Shown: in pieces, positions 6,723-13,789 of the stretch
Position numbering within the stretch: the stretch's first letter is position 1
How the letters are laid out: every line of letters starts with the position of its first letter
Source of the DNA: DASTGO01 sp035719045
Lineage (GTDB): Bacteria; Actinomycetota; Actinomycetes; Actinomycetales; Kineosporiaceae
Assembly (NCBI GenBank): GCA_035719045.1
Contig: DASTGO010000064.1
Span: 1-27,238 of the forward strand
DNA length: 27,238 nucleotides
Reading direction: 5' to 3'
Program-made: the position numbers and the translations under genes
The notes under the pieces: generated by a model
The model's database searches: none
Told to the model about the DNA's origin: nothing
Seen by the model: the letters and a program-made list of their open reading frames with translations, nothing else

Positions 6723-7825
6723 CGCAGACCCTCCACAGGGGTGGTACGGATCGGTTCGGGCCAGGTGCGGGTGGCCAGGACGAGCCCGTCGTGCCGGACC
6801 AGCCGGGCCGGGACGCCCAGGCCGTTCAGCCAGGACCAGGCGGACTCGCCACGGACCATCGCGGCCGTGGTCAGGGTGTTCGACTCGACGCAGCTGGCGG
6901 CCGCGACGGTGACCGTGCGCCAGACCGGCTCGGCCGGCTGGAGGGTGCGCGGGTTGAGGATGTGGTGGACGGCGTGCTCGCCGTGCCGCCACTGCCGGCG
7001 GACCGTGCTCGACGTGGCGATCCCCGCGCCGGGGGTCAGCCCGATGTCGCAGCGGGGCTCGTCCGGGGTGTCCTGCACCCGGATCTGCCAGCCGCCGTCC
7101 GGGCCGGGCCCCGCGGTCGCGATGTCCCCGCCCAGGCTGACCAGGACACCGGTGCCGAGCAGGTCCACGACCAGGGCGGCTGCGCGGTCGGCGGCCCACG
7201 CCTTGGCAGTGGCCCCGAGGTCGAGCACCGTGTCGGCCGGGACGGTCAGCCGCCGGCCGGTCAGCTCGACCTGACGCCAGCTCGGGGTGCGGTGCACGCA
7301 GATCCGGCTGAACCCGCCGGCACCACCCGTCGGTTGGGCGGCGGCTGGTTCGGCAGCCGCCGGTTGGAGGGCGGTCGGCTGAGGGCGGGTGGGCCCGGCG
7401 CCCGTGGGCTCGGGGGAGCTCAGGAGGTGCAGGCCGGTGACGTCCCGGTCGAGGTCGGCCAGGTCCCGGTCGTAGCCGAGGGAGATCAGGGCCGCGCCGA
7501 GGGTCGGGTCGACATCGCCGTCGGTCCGCCGCGCCGCGTCCAGTCCCGCCCGGACCAGTTCCGCCAGCAGCGGGCTGACCTCGACCGGTCGTCCACCGGC
7601 GGCGTGCACCTGGTTGATCTCGGAGTCGGTCCGGAACCGGCTGGCCGCGGCGTCCACCTCCGCGAGGACCTCGGACACGACGGCGTGCGCCTCCTCGAGC
7701 CGGTCCGGCTCGGTGACGACGATCCGGGCGGTGGTGCTCCAGACCGGCCACTCCAGGGTGTCCGTGCCGATCCGGACCGGGTCCCCGGTCCCGCCGGCCG
7801 GGCGCCGGGCGATGGTCACGGGCAT
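6719..7825 (-). CDS. apbE: FAD:protein FMN transferase (ApbE family)
   Basis: This 368-residue protein matches ApbE, which covalently attaches FMN to Ser/Thr of extracytoplasmic flavoproteins using FAD and Mg2+. Visible family motifs are SRFRTDSEINQVHAAGG, DGDVDPTLGAAL, DLGATAKAWAADRAA, SLGGDIATAG, HHILNPRTLQP and ESNTLTTAA. The last matches the DANTAST metal/substrate motif, with Glu replacing Asp. No lipobox or signal peptide is seen, so it may act in the cytoplasm or lack an annotated export route. A Pro/Ala/Gln/Thr-rich insert (about residues 138-172) looks like an expanded low-complexity linker. It starts 1 nt after the stop of the small secreted protein gene (TGA-G-ATG). No FMN-binding domain protein, its usual substrate, is encoded in the window. 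Confidence 0.93.
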   Translation of the reverse strand: MPVTIARRPAGGTGDPVRIGTDTLEWPVWSTTARIVVTEPDRLEEAHAVVSEVLAEVDAAASRFRTDSEINQVHAAGGRPVEVSPLLAELVRAGLDAARRTDGDVDPTLGAALISLGYDRDLADLDRDVTGLHLLSSPEPTGAGPTRPQPTALQPAAAEPAAAQPTGGAGGFSRICVHRTPSWRQVELTGRRLTVPADTVLDLGATAKAWAADRAAALVVDLLGTGVLVSLGGDIATAGPGPDGGWQIRVQDTPDEPRCDIGLTPGAGIATSSTVRRQWRHGEHAVHHILNPRTLQPAEPVWRTVTVAAASCVESNTLTTAAMVRGESAWSWLNGLGVPARLVRHDGLVLATRTWPEPIRTTPVEGLR

Positions 7826-7826
7826 C

Positions 7827-8195
7827 TCAGGATCCCTGCGTGTTCGCGTGCACCGGGCCGCCGGGGGCCGGGGGCTGCACGGCGCCGGAGATCCCGGAGG
7901 ATCCGGTCCCGCCGTTCACGGACCCGTTGGGGGCTCCGTTCGGGACCCCGCCGACCGCGCCGCCGACCATGCCCCCGTCGTCGGTGAGACCGCCGTCGGG
8001 GTTGGCGGCCTGCCCGTCGTCGAACGACTCCTGCCTCTGCCCCTGCCCCTGCCCGGTTCGGGCGGCGTCCGACTCGTCCGGGGTGGAGGTGGCGTGAGCG
8101 AGGGCGGCGACGGCGACACTGCCGGCGAGGGAGGCAGCCACCAGGCCGGCCATGACGGTCCCGGCGCGGCGCCGTCCGTGCTCGCGGGTATTCAT
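7827..8195 (-). CDS. Small exported, Gly/Asn/Pro-rich protein, first gene of redox operon
   Basis: This 122-residue protein has an Arg-rich N-terminus (REHGRRR) followed by a hydrophobic segment (about 13-35), giving an uncleaved anchor or a signal peptide ending near ALAHA. The remainder is low complexity (TGQGQGQ, GGAVGGVPNGAPNG, PPAPGGP). The ATG at 8195 has a clear GAGGAGTTCCTG-ATG ribosome-binding site. In related flavinylation loci this position often holds an FMN-binding protein. This one has no such domain; a lone SGAV near the C-terminus misses the needed Thr/Ser. I do not recognise a family. It could be an anchor or docking partner for the cytochrome. Confidence 0.7.
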   Translation of the reverse strand: MNTREHGRRRAGTVMAGLVAASLAGSVAVAALAHATSTPDESDAARTGQGQGQRQESFDDGQAANPDGGLTDDGGMVGGAVGGVPNGAPNGSVNGGTGSSGISGAVQPPAPGGPVHANTQGS

Positions 8196-8308
8196 CAGGA
8201 ACTCCTCGGTCGGGTGGGTGAGATGGGGCGGGACCCGGCCGGATCACCCGGCTGCAGGTCCCCGGCCCCCTTGCCTGCAGCCCACTGTTCAAGCCTGGCC
8301 TCGTCCTC

Positions 8309-8368
8309 CCCTGTGGCGTCCCTGTGTGAGCCCTGTGCATGTGGACGGGAGGTCAACGCAAGGTCAAC
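8309..8368. promoter_or_regulatory. 11-bp-periodic direct-repeat array (OmpR/PhoB-type response-regulator site candidate)
   Basis: CCCTGTG occurs at 8309-8315, 8320-8326 and 8331-8337, exactly 11 bp apart. A second set, GGTCAAC, occurs at 8351-8357 and 8362-8368, again 11 bp apart. Seven-base half-sites at 11-bp spacing are the classic layout bound by OmpR/PhoB-family winged-helix response regulators. The array lies in the 346-bp divergent gap between the redox operon (start 8195) and uppP (start about 8542), so it could control either or both. On the minus strand GGTCAAC reads GTTGACC, which includes TTGACC -35-like hexamers pointing at the redox operon. Nothing else was identified in this gap. 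Confidence 0.55.
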
Positions 8369-8541
8369 AGCCCGTCGACGGGGCCGGCCGGCGATGAGCG
8401 GCGGTCGCCGGTCTCGGCGGGGTGGGCGTTCGGCCGGATCTGCGTCGCGGCCCGCCCGCCGCCCACGGGCACGCCCCCGGTGACCTGACGCTGCCGTCGG
8501 CTGACCGGCCGCAGATGTCTGCGGGCGTAGCCTCACCCGCC

Positions 8542-9519
8542 GTGTCGCACCTGACGTACGTCGAGGCCATCGTGGTGGGCGCCTTCCAGGGCGTCACGGA
8601 ACTGTTCCCGGTGTCCAGCCTCGGGCACAGCGTGCTGGTCCCGGCCCTGGTGGGTGGCAGCTGGGCGAAGGACCTCGACGTGACCGCCGCCGAGTCGCCC
8701 TATCTCCCGTTCATCGTCGGACTGCATGTGGCCACCGCCGCCGCGCTCATGGTGTTCTTCTGGCGGGACTGGGTGCGCATCGTCAGGGGGCTGGTCAGTT
8801 CCGCGCGCCACCGCCGGGTCCGGCATCCCGACGAGCGCCTGGCCTGGTTGCTGGTGCTCGGCACGATTCCGGTGGGGATCGCCGGGCTGGCCCTGGACCA
8901 CGTCTTCCGGAGCACCCTCGGCCGCCCGATGCCGGCCGCCGCCTTCCTCGTCGTCAACGGGGTGATCCTGCTGGTCGGGGAGCGGGTGCGCCGGACCGCC
9001 CCGGTGCGCGTGGCCGACACCCAGCTCGCCGTCCCCTCCGGCACGGTCTCCACGACGTATGTCGGGCGGCCGGGCGGCAGCGCCGAACCCGTCCGGGACG
9101 ACGGGCTGAGCGAGGACGAACGCTCCGACCGGCGGCTGGCCGGGTTGTCCTACGGCCGGGCGATGATCATCGGCAGCGCCCAGATCCTGGGTCTGCTGCC
9201 CGGGATCAGCCGCTCGGGGTCGACCATGGTCGCCGGTCTGCTGCGAGGCCTGGACCACGAGGACTGCGCCCGCTTCGCGTTCCTGCTGGCCACTCCCGCG
9301 ATCGGCGCGGCCGGTGTGCTCAAGCTGCCGGACCTGTTCGGCCCGACCGGGGCGGGGATCCAGGGGCAGGTCCTGGTCGGAAGCCTGGCCTCCTTCGTGG
9401 CCGCGTACCTGTCGGTGCGCTTCCTGACCCGGTACTTCCAGACCCGGACCCTGACCCCGTTCGCGATCTACTGCATGGTGGCCGGGGCACTGGCGTTCGT
9501 CTGGCTGGCCGTCCGCTGA
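8542..9519 (+). CDS. uppP: Undecaprenyl-diphosphatase (UppP/BacA)
   Basis: This integral membrane enzyme dephosphorylates undecaprenyl pyrophosphate to recycle the lipid carrier for peptidoglycan. Both catalytic signatures are present: QGVTELFPVSSLGHS (Glu20 and His29, counted from the GTG) and PGISRSGSTMVAG. It has about 325 residues, longer than the common ~270 because of an extracytoplasmic loop (VGGSWAKDLDVTAAES) and a central Arg/Asp-rich loop. The GTG at 8542 is preferred because it gives the usual family start (SHLTYVEAIVVGAFQG). ATG 8515 (nine codons longer) is possible. Neither has a ribosome-binding site. TAGCCT at 8528-8533 lies 8 nt before the GTG, the spacing expected for a leaderless actinobacterial mRNA. 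Confidence 0.95.
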   Translation: MSHLTYVEAIVVGAFQGVTELFPVSSLGHSVLVPALVGGSWAKDLDVTAAESPYLPFIVGLHVATAAALMVFFWRDWVRIVRGLVSSARHRRVRHPDERLAWLLVLGTIPVGIAGLALDHVFRSTLGRPMPAAAFLVVNGVILLVGERVRRTAPVRVADTQLAVPSGTVSTTYVGRPGGSAEPVRDDGLSEDERSDRRLAGLSYGRAMIIGSAQILGLLPGISRSGSTMVAGLLRGLDHEDCARFAFLLATPAIGAAGVLKLPDLFGPTGAGIQGQVLVGSLASFVAAYLSVRFLTRYFQTRTLTPFAIYCMVAGALAFVWLAVR

Positions 9520-9523
9520 ACGC

Positions 9524-9558
9524 CCCGGTCCCGGCGCCCCGCGGGTGCCGGGACCGGG
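9524..9558. terminator. Bidirectional intrinsic-type hairpin between uppP and DUF2127 gene
   Basis: A perfect 12-bp inverted repeat, CCCGGTCCCGGC (9524-9535) and GCCGGGACCGGG (9547-9558), with an 11-nt loop lies 4 nt after the uppP stop and 21 bp from the convergent gene's stop. There is no U-tract on either side, as is common in high-GC actinobacteria. Its position between convergent genes supports use in both directions. Confidence 0.8.
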
Positions 9559-9579
9559 CGCTCCGCCGCGAGGGCGGGC

Positions 9580-10614
9580 TCAGACCAGGTGGTGGCCGGT
9601 GAGCGGCACCGTGCTGCGGCCGAGCGCGCGCAACTCGTCGGCCAGCAGGGTGGCGTCGCGGACCTCGGCCAGATACGCCGGGTGGCCGCCGCGGAAGCCG
9701 AACAACCGCCCCTTGTAGACCAGGTACGCCACGGCGAGCAGGTTCACCACGAGCGCACCGGCCTTGAGGGGCGTGAACTTGTGGACCAGTTCGTAGACCT
9801 CCAGCGGGACGAACAGCGAGGTCGCCACCACCGCCAGGTACTCCGCCCACAGCCAGCCGCCCCACAGGCCGACGCCCTCGACCACCTGCAGCGCCCCGTA
9901 GCCGGCGAGCAGCCAGGCGACCAGGGTGTACGTCGAGCCGGAGTGGCCGAGCAGGGACTGTGCCTCGGCCAGCAGGTTGCTGCGCAGCACGTCCCAGCCG
10001 AGCTGGCTGCCCAGCGGCTGCGCGGAGGCGGCCACCTGGCCGAGCCAGTCCGCCACCGCCACATGGCTGCTGGCCAGCCGGGCGATGCCCGCGGCCGCCG
10101 CCAGCAGGAGCAGACCGCGGCCACCCCGTTCCACCGCCAGGACGCGCAGCAGGGCCAGTTTGCGGCCGTGGGTGCCGCGCAGCACCTGCGGCACGTCGTC
10201 GAGCGGGGCGGGCCGGTCGGCGGTGCCGATCACCTGGGTGGTCGCGGTGTCCGCCGCGGGGTCGACGAAGGTGCCGCAGCGCAGGCAGCACAACAGGTCC
10301 CCGTGCGGGCCCTGGGCCTGCAGCCGGGCGGACACCGGATCGTCCACCCTCGCCAGCACATGTCCCTTCCGGGAGCAGCGGTGCAGCACCCAGCGCTGGT
10401 CACGGCGGGACAGGGTCGGGGCGGGTGCCTGCGGGCCCGGCTGCCCGGCCGGGGTCTGCGGCAGTGGGGGGTGCGGGCGTTGACGACCCGACGGTTCGGA
10501 CCGGACGGGCAGCGGGCGGCCCGTGCCGGGGGTGCCGGGAGCTGCCGGTGCCGCGGGCGGGCTGTCGCCGGTGGACGGGCCTGCGGGGCCGGCGGGCGGG
10601 GTCTGGGGGGCCAC
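9580..10614 (-). CDS. DUF2127-family membrane protein with Pro-rich and Cys-containing N-terminal region
   Basis: This 344-residue protein uses GTG 10614, picked because an excellent AGGAGGA lies 4 nt upstream; the longer upstream frame is not coding-like. Residues about 1-80 are Pro/Ala/Gly-rich and presumably disordered. Residues about 85-135 hold His/Cys elements (HRCSRKGH, CCLRCG) resembling a small zinc-binding knuckle. Residues about 155-330 form the DUF2127 membrane domain with around four helices (RGGRGLLLLAAAAGIARL, YTLVAWLLAGYGALQVVEGVGLW, WAEYLAVVATSLFVPLEVYELV, ALVVNLLAVAYLVYKGRLF). The function of this family is unknown. It is convergent with uppP and separated from it by a strong hairpin. 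Confidence 0.82.
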   Translation of the reverse strand: MAPQTPPAGPAGPSTGDSPPAAPAAPGTPGTGRPLPVRSEPSGRQRPHPPLPQTPAGQPGPQAPAPTLSRRDQRWVLHRCSRKGHVLARVDDPVSARLQAQGPHGDLLCCLRCGTFVDPAADTATTQVIGTADRPAPLDDVPQVLRGTHGRKLALLRVLAVERGGRGLLLLAAAAGIARLASSHVAVADWLGQVAASAQPLGSQLGWDVLRSNLLAEAQSLLGHSGSTYTLVAWLLAGYGALQVVEGVGLWGGWLWAEYLAVVATSLFVPLEVYELVHKFTPLKAGALVVNLLAVAYLVYKGRLFGFRGGHPAYLAEVRDATLLADELRALGRSTVPLTGHHLV

Positions 10615-10907
10615 GGGGTCCTCCTGGTCGGTCGCGTCGGCGACATCATCGCGCGGGAGCGGACGTCGCGCAGGCGTGATCGGCTCCCGCCCCCGGCGCG
10701 TCGGGCCGGACCAGGCGTACTTCCGACACCTTCCCGACCTTCCCGCCGGTCGGGACCTTGGTCCCTCGAACGCTGGTGGCGTTCCACAGGAAGGAAAGCC
10801 CGCCGGTGGTCGGTGTGAGCCGGGGCACGCTGAGGCCGTCCGGTCGACCTGGCCGGGAAGGGGCCACCGCCGGCGGCGGTCCGGCCGCTCGACCGTCGGA
10901 GGTGGCG

Positions 10908-11094
10908 ATGCCGCGGCTGGAGATCGCGGGCACCCAGATCCGTCTGCAGTTGCGGCCCGGGGAGAGCGTCCTCGCCGGCCTGCACCGCAACGGGTACGCC
11001 GTGAACGCCGGCTGCCGCCGCGGCGATCTCCGTCCCCGCGGACTTCAGGCTCCGCTGCGTGGCGCCGTTCCTGGCGGCGCTCGTCGGGCCCTGA
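10908..11094 (+). pseudogene. DmpQ/XylT-type [2Fe-2S] ferredoxin with internal deletion
   Basis: The ATG at 10908 follows a good GGAGGTGGCG ribosome-binding site and encodes MPRLEIAGTQIRLQLRPGES...NGYAVNAGCRRG. This is the N-terminus of the plant-type ferredoxin that re-reduces the iron of catechol 2,3-dioxygenase. The expected GCGxCK cluster motif and middle of the protein are absent. One frame over, starting about 11026, the DNA reads ISVPADFRLRCVAPFLAALVGP-stop (11092-11094), which is the typical end of the same protein family. So roughly the central half, with the cluster cysteines, was deleted and the frame shifted. The product cannot bind a [2Fe-2S] cluster. It lies just upstream of the truncated dioxygenase, as dmpQ precedes dmpB. 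Confidence 0.75.
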
Positions 11095-11198
11095 GCCGCC
11101 GCCCGGCCCTCCCGGCGAGGTCGGACGCACTCCGCCCGGTGAAGCGCCCACCACCACCGGCGAGCTGCACCCCTGCACCTACGACCGAAGGAGTTCGT

Positions 11199-11819
11199 AT
11201 GGCTGTCCTGCGCATGGGCTATGTCCATGTCAAGGTCACCGACCTGGCCCGGGCCAGGGACCACTACGCCAACACGCTGGGGCTCTACCCGACCCGGGAA
11301 GAGCCCGGGCGGATCTTCTTCAAGGGCTGGGACGAGTGGGACCACCACTCGGTCGTCCTGGAGGAGGGCGGCGTCGGTGCCACCAGGTTCGGGTTCAAGG
11401 TCCGCGACGCGGCCGACCTCGACGAGTACGAGAACAAGGCCGAGCAGTTCGGTGACGTCGAGGTCGAGCGGATGAGCGCCGGGGACAACCCGGAGGTCAG
11501 CGACGGCCTGCGGATCCGGCTGGGCATCGAGCACACGATCGAGCTGTACCACGACATGACGCAGATCGGGCTGGAGACCGGGACCCACAACCCGGACGCC
11601 TTCCCGCGCCACCTGGTCGGCGTCGGTGCCCCGCAACTGGACCACGCGCTGCTGATCGGCGAGGACATCGACACCGCGGCGAAGTTCTTCACCGAGGTGC
11701 TGGACATGTACATCCCGGAGAAGATCTCCACCTCGCTCGATGACGACGCGGACCACCTCGCGTTCTGGCTGACCGGCGGCAACCGGATCGTCAGCGGGAA
11801 CCGAAACGGGCGGCCCTGA
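11199..11819 (+). pseudogene. Catechol 2,3-dioxygenase (DmpB/XylE type), 3' truncated
   Basis: The ATG at 11199 has a strong AAGGAG site and opens 206 codons of extradiol dioxygenase: the N-terminal vicinal-oxygen-chelate module (MGYVHVKVTDLARARDHY...FFKGWDEWDHHS) and the start of the catalytic module with the first iron ligand, His149 (PQLDHALLIGED). Family members are about 300 residues. Here the match ends after DHLAFWLTGGN (residue 195, nt about 11783) and a few unrelated codons lead to a stop. The second His and the Glu iron ligands and the catalytic C-terminal residues are missing, so the enzyme must be inactive. The retained codons and ribosome-binding site look undamaged, suggesting recent loss. 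Confidence 0.85.
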
Positions 11820-11899
11820 TCGGCGGCGACGGCGCCCAGGATCATCGTGACCAACACGAAGATGCCGATCGCGATCACCAGCGGGAAGAACAGCCGGAG
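11780..11899 (-). pseudogene. DUF4870/Tic20-like gene fragment, antisense to the dioxygenase remnant
   Basis: Minus-strand codons from about 11899 to 11780 read LRLFFPLVIAIGIFVLVT, then MILGAVAADQGRPFRF and PLTIRL. A hydrophobic helix followed by A-x-x-G-x-P-[FY]-R-[FY]-P-L-T-[IL]-R is the characteristic C-terminus of DUF4870-domain membrane proteins. No start or N-terminal helices are present, because the CBM48 gene's stop lies immediately upstream. The match ends at 11780-11785, exactly where the catechol dioxygenase homology on the other strand ends, so this marks a rearrangement junction. Family assignment is by motif memory and moderately certain. Confidence 0.45.
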
Positions 11900-11902
11900 G
11901 GC

Positions 11903-12481
11903 CTAGCGGTTCAGCTGTCGGCCGTCCCCCGCGTGGGTCTGCGACCGGATCACGGGCCACACGTGAGGTGACAGCGCGACGTCGAGGAGGCCGGCTATGA
12001 ACTCCTGCGGGTCGATGCCGCGTGAGGCGGCCTCGGCCTCGATCCGCTGCCAGGTCTCCCGCCGAAGCCGGAGCCGTTGGAGGCCGGGCTGGGGCGGTGA
12101 CGGCTGGGCCGGACCGCCGCCAGACGTGTCGATGACCGGGAAGCGGTGGTAGCTGGTGAGATCCACGATGCTGTCTTCGGTGCCCAGCCCGTTGGAGACG
12201 TAGCCATCCGCGAGCGGATCGTTCTCCCAGCGTCGACCGTCGAGGAGGTAACGGAACCGATAGCGCTCGCCGGCCGGTAGTGCGATTTCGGTGCGGAAGC
12301 GTCCGTCATCCAGCCGGGTCAAGGGATTGGCCTCAGCTCGCCACTCGTTGAAGTCGCCGCAGACGCTCGCCGTGGTGGCGGAAAACCTTGCCGGCACCTC
12401 AAACCCGACCAGGACCATGTCGTCCGCGGATCGGCCCTCCCCGGTCTCGTACGTGTCACGCCTGAACCTGCGCTTGTCCAC
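11903..12481 (-). CDS. CBM48 (AMPK-beta-like glycogen-binding) protein with RHH-like tail
   Basis: This 192-residue protein starts at GTG 12481, chosen for its GGAAGGAG site; the long upstream in-frame stretch lacks coding character. Residues about 15-110 form an isoamylase-type early-set/CBM48 domain: VLVGFEVP, CGDFNEWRAEANPLTRLDDGRF, ERYRFRYLLDGRRWENDPLADGYVSNGLG. These give the aromatic glucan-contact residues and the ENDP turn. No catalytic domain follows. Instead, residues about 140-180 (RLRLRRETWQRIEAEAASRGIDPQEFIAGLLD) resemble a ribbon-helix-helix or coiled oligomerisation segment. It probably binds glycogen or starch-like glucan in the cytoplasm. It is co-directional with, and downstream of, the collagen-like gene (181-bp gap) and fits the GT5/GH57 glucan genes nearby. 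Confidence 0.82.
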   Translation of the reverse strand: MDKRRFRRDTYETGEGRSADDMVLVGFEVPARFSATTASVCGDFNEWRAEANPLTRLDDGRFRTEIALPAGERYRFRYLLDGRRWENDPLADGYVSNGLGTEDSIVDLTSYHRFPVIDTSGGGPAQPSPPQPGLQRLRLRRETWQRIEAEAASRGIDPQEFIAGLLDVALSPHVWPVIRSQTHAGDGRQLNR

Positions 12482-12662
12482 GTCGCTCCTTCCCTCAGCC
12501 GCGATCCGGTCAGCCGCGTCCACTCGGCCGGGCGTCTTCACAGACCGCGGGTGTCCCGACTCGAGCGGACGACGCGCCCTGCGGGAGCTGCGCGTGCCTG
12601 CCGCGTTCACAGTGGGCACGCTCCCGGAGAACGCGCCGTCCCCTCCCTCGATGGGCGAGCGG

Positions 12663-13550
12663 TCAGGCGATCGACCGCACCTTGTCGCCGTATTCCTCCT
12701 CGGCCTCACTCTGCACCGGCAGGTCGGTGGTGATCACGGCCCGAAGGACGAGGCCACCGTGGAACTTGACCACGCGAGACATCAGCGCGGTCCAGTACCG
12801 GATGGCCTCGCGCAGGTCGAGCAGTGTGCGGGGCGATACATCCAGGGCGGCCGCTACGACGGCCCCCGCCAACTGCCCCACACTGGGCTGGTAGAGCCAG
12901 GCCGGTCCGGACACGCCCTGAGGCCCCTGTTCGCCGGGGACGCCGTGCGGACCAACGGGACCGCGTTCCCCCTGCTCGCCTTGCGGGCCCTGCATGCCGG
13001 GGAGACCCTGTGGTCCCCGCTCGCCGCGGGGGCCCTGGAGCCCCTGCGGACCTGGCTCGCCCTGCGGTCCGGACTCGCCGATGACGCCCCGTGGTCCCGG
13101 AGATCCCGGCGGCCCCGGCTCGCCCTGCGGGCCTTGATCGCCCGGGAGGCCGGTCGAGCCCTGCATGCCTTGCTGCCCCCGCGGTCCGGGCTCGCCCTCA
13201 GGGCCCTGGGGTCCGCGCTCGCCCCGAGGTCCTTGCTCGCCCCGAGGTCCTTGCTCACCGATCGATCCGGGTAGTCCCTTGGGGCCCCTGTCTCCTTGCT
13301 CGCCGCGCTCACCGGGCGGCCCGACGGGGCCCTTGTCGCCCCGCTCGCCTTGCTCGCCTATGGGTCCGGGTGGTCCTTGGGGGCCCTTGTCCCCCTGTTC
13401 ACCGGGTTCACCGGGTGGTCCGACGGGGCCCTTGTCGCCCCGCTCGCCTTGCTCACCCGCGGCAACGGTGACCTCGACCGGAACTTCTACGGTTTCGCCT
13501 TCGGCCCGCGTCTCGGGTCCGACCTGGATGTTGGTTTCGGTGTCCGCCAT
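12663..13550 (-). CDS. Collagen-like protein, 62 uninterrupted Gly-X-Y triplets, no signal peptide
   Basis: This 295-residue protein has three parts: an acidic N-terminal segment (1-31), 62 perfect Gly-X-Y triplets (residues 32-217, rich in GEQ, GER, GDK, GPP, GPQ), and a 78-residue C-terminal domain (WLYQPSVGQLAGAVVAAALDV...). The C-terminal domain has predicted helices and could trimerise the collagen rod. The rod has abundant charged K/E/R/D pairs, as in bacterial collagens that lack hydroxyproline. There is no signal peptide, LPXTG or membrane segment, so by sequence it is cytoplasmic. ATG 13550 lacks a strong ribosome-binding site. Its function is unknown. It lies directly upstream of the CBM48 gene on the same strand. 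Confidence 0.9.
   Translation of the reverse strand: MADTETNIQVGPETRAEGETVEVPVEVTVAAGEQGERGDKGPVGPPGEPGEQGDKGPQGPPGPIGEQGERGDKGPVGPPGERGEQGDRGPKGLPGSIGEQGPRGEQGPRGERGPQGPEGEPGPRGQQGMQGSTGLPGDQGPQGEPGPPGSPGPRGVIGESGPQGEPGPQGLQGPRGERGPQGLPGMQGPQGEQGERGPVGPHGVPGEQGPQGVSGPAWLYQPSVGQLAGAVVAAALDVSPRTLLDLREAIRYWTALMSRVVKFHGGLVLRAVITTDLPVQSEAEEEYGDKVRSIA
13321..13454. repeat. 99-bp-period repeat in the collagen-like gene
   Basis: The 35 bases at 13321-13355 recur identically at 13420-13454, an offset of 99 bp, which is 11 Gly-X-Y triplets. They encode the repeated peptide GEQGERGDKGPVGP. The offset is a multiple of nine, so it lengthened the rod without breaking the triplet register. Confidence 0.85.
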
Positions 13551-13789
13551 GGGCGGTCAGTTCCCAGGTCCACGGCCGACACCCCCTCCTCAGTAAGTGG
13601 CGGGGCTCACATTCTCATGTCCTACGGAGGGAACCCGGGAGGGCCGGATCCGCGCGGGTGATCCCCAGGTACCTCCGGTTGCGGCGACGGTGAACACCAA
13701 GGACTACCTCGATCGCCGACCAGGGGCTATGGCTTCTGCCTGCCGCCCGTAGCGTGATCGCCGCAGCCGATACCGCCGGAGGCCGCCGA

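Noticed and set aside
10733..10754. CCCGAC/GTCGGG inverted repeat upstream of the ferredoxin remnant
   Set aside because: Six-bp GC arms with a 10-nt spacer are common by chance at this base composition, and nothing else supports function.
10758..11819. A single 353-residue ferredoxin-dioxygenase fusion protein
   Set aside because: The frame is open only because the ferredoxin lost its stop by a frame-shifting deletion. Both parts have their own ribosome-binding sites and the linking stretch is non-homologous.
12291..13274. Plus-strand open frame opposite the collagen-like gene
   Set aside because: Arises automatically from the complementary strand of Gly-X-Y codons; no independent support.
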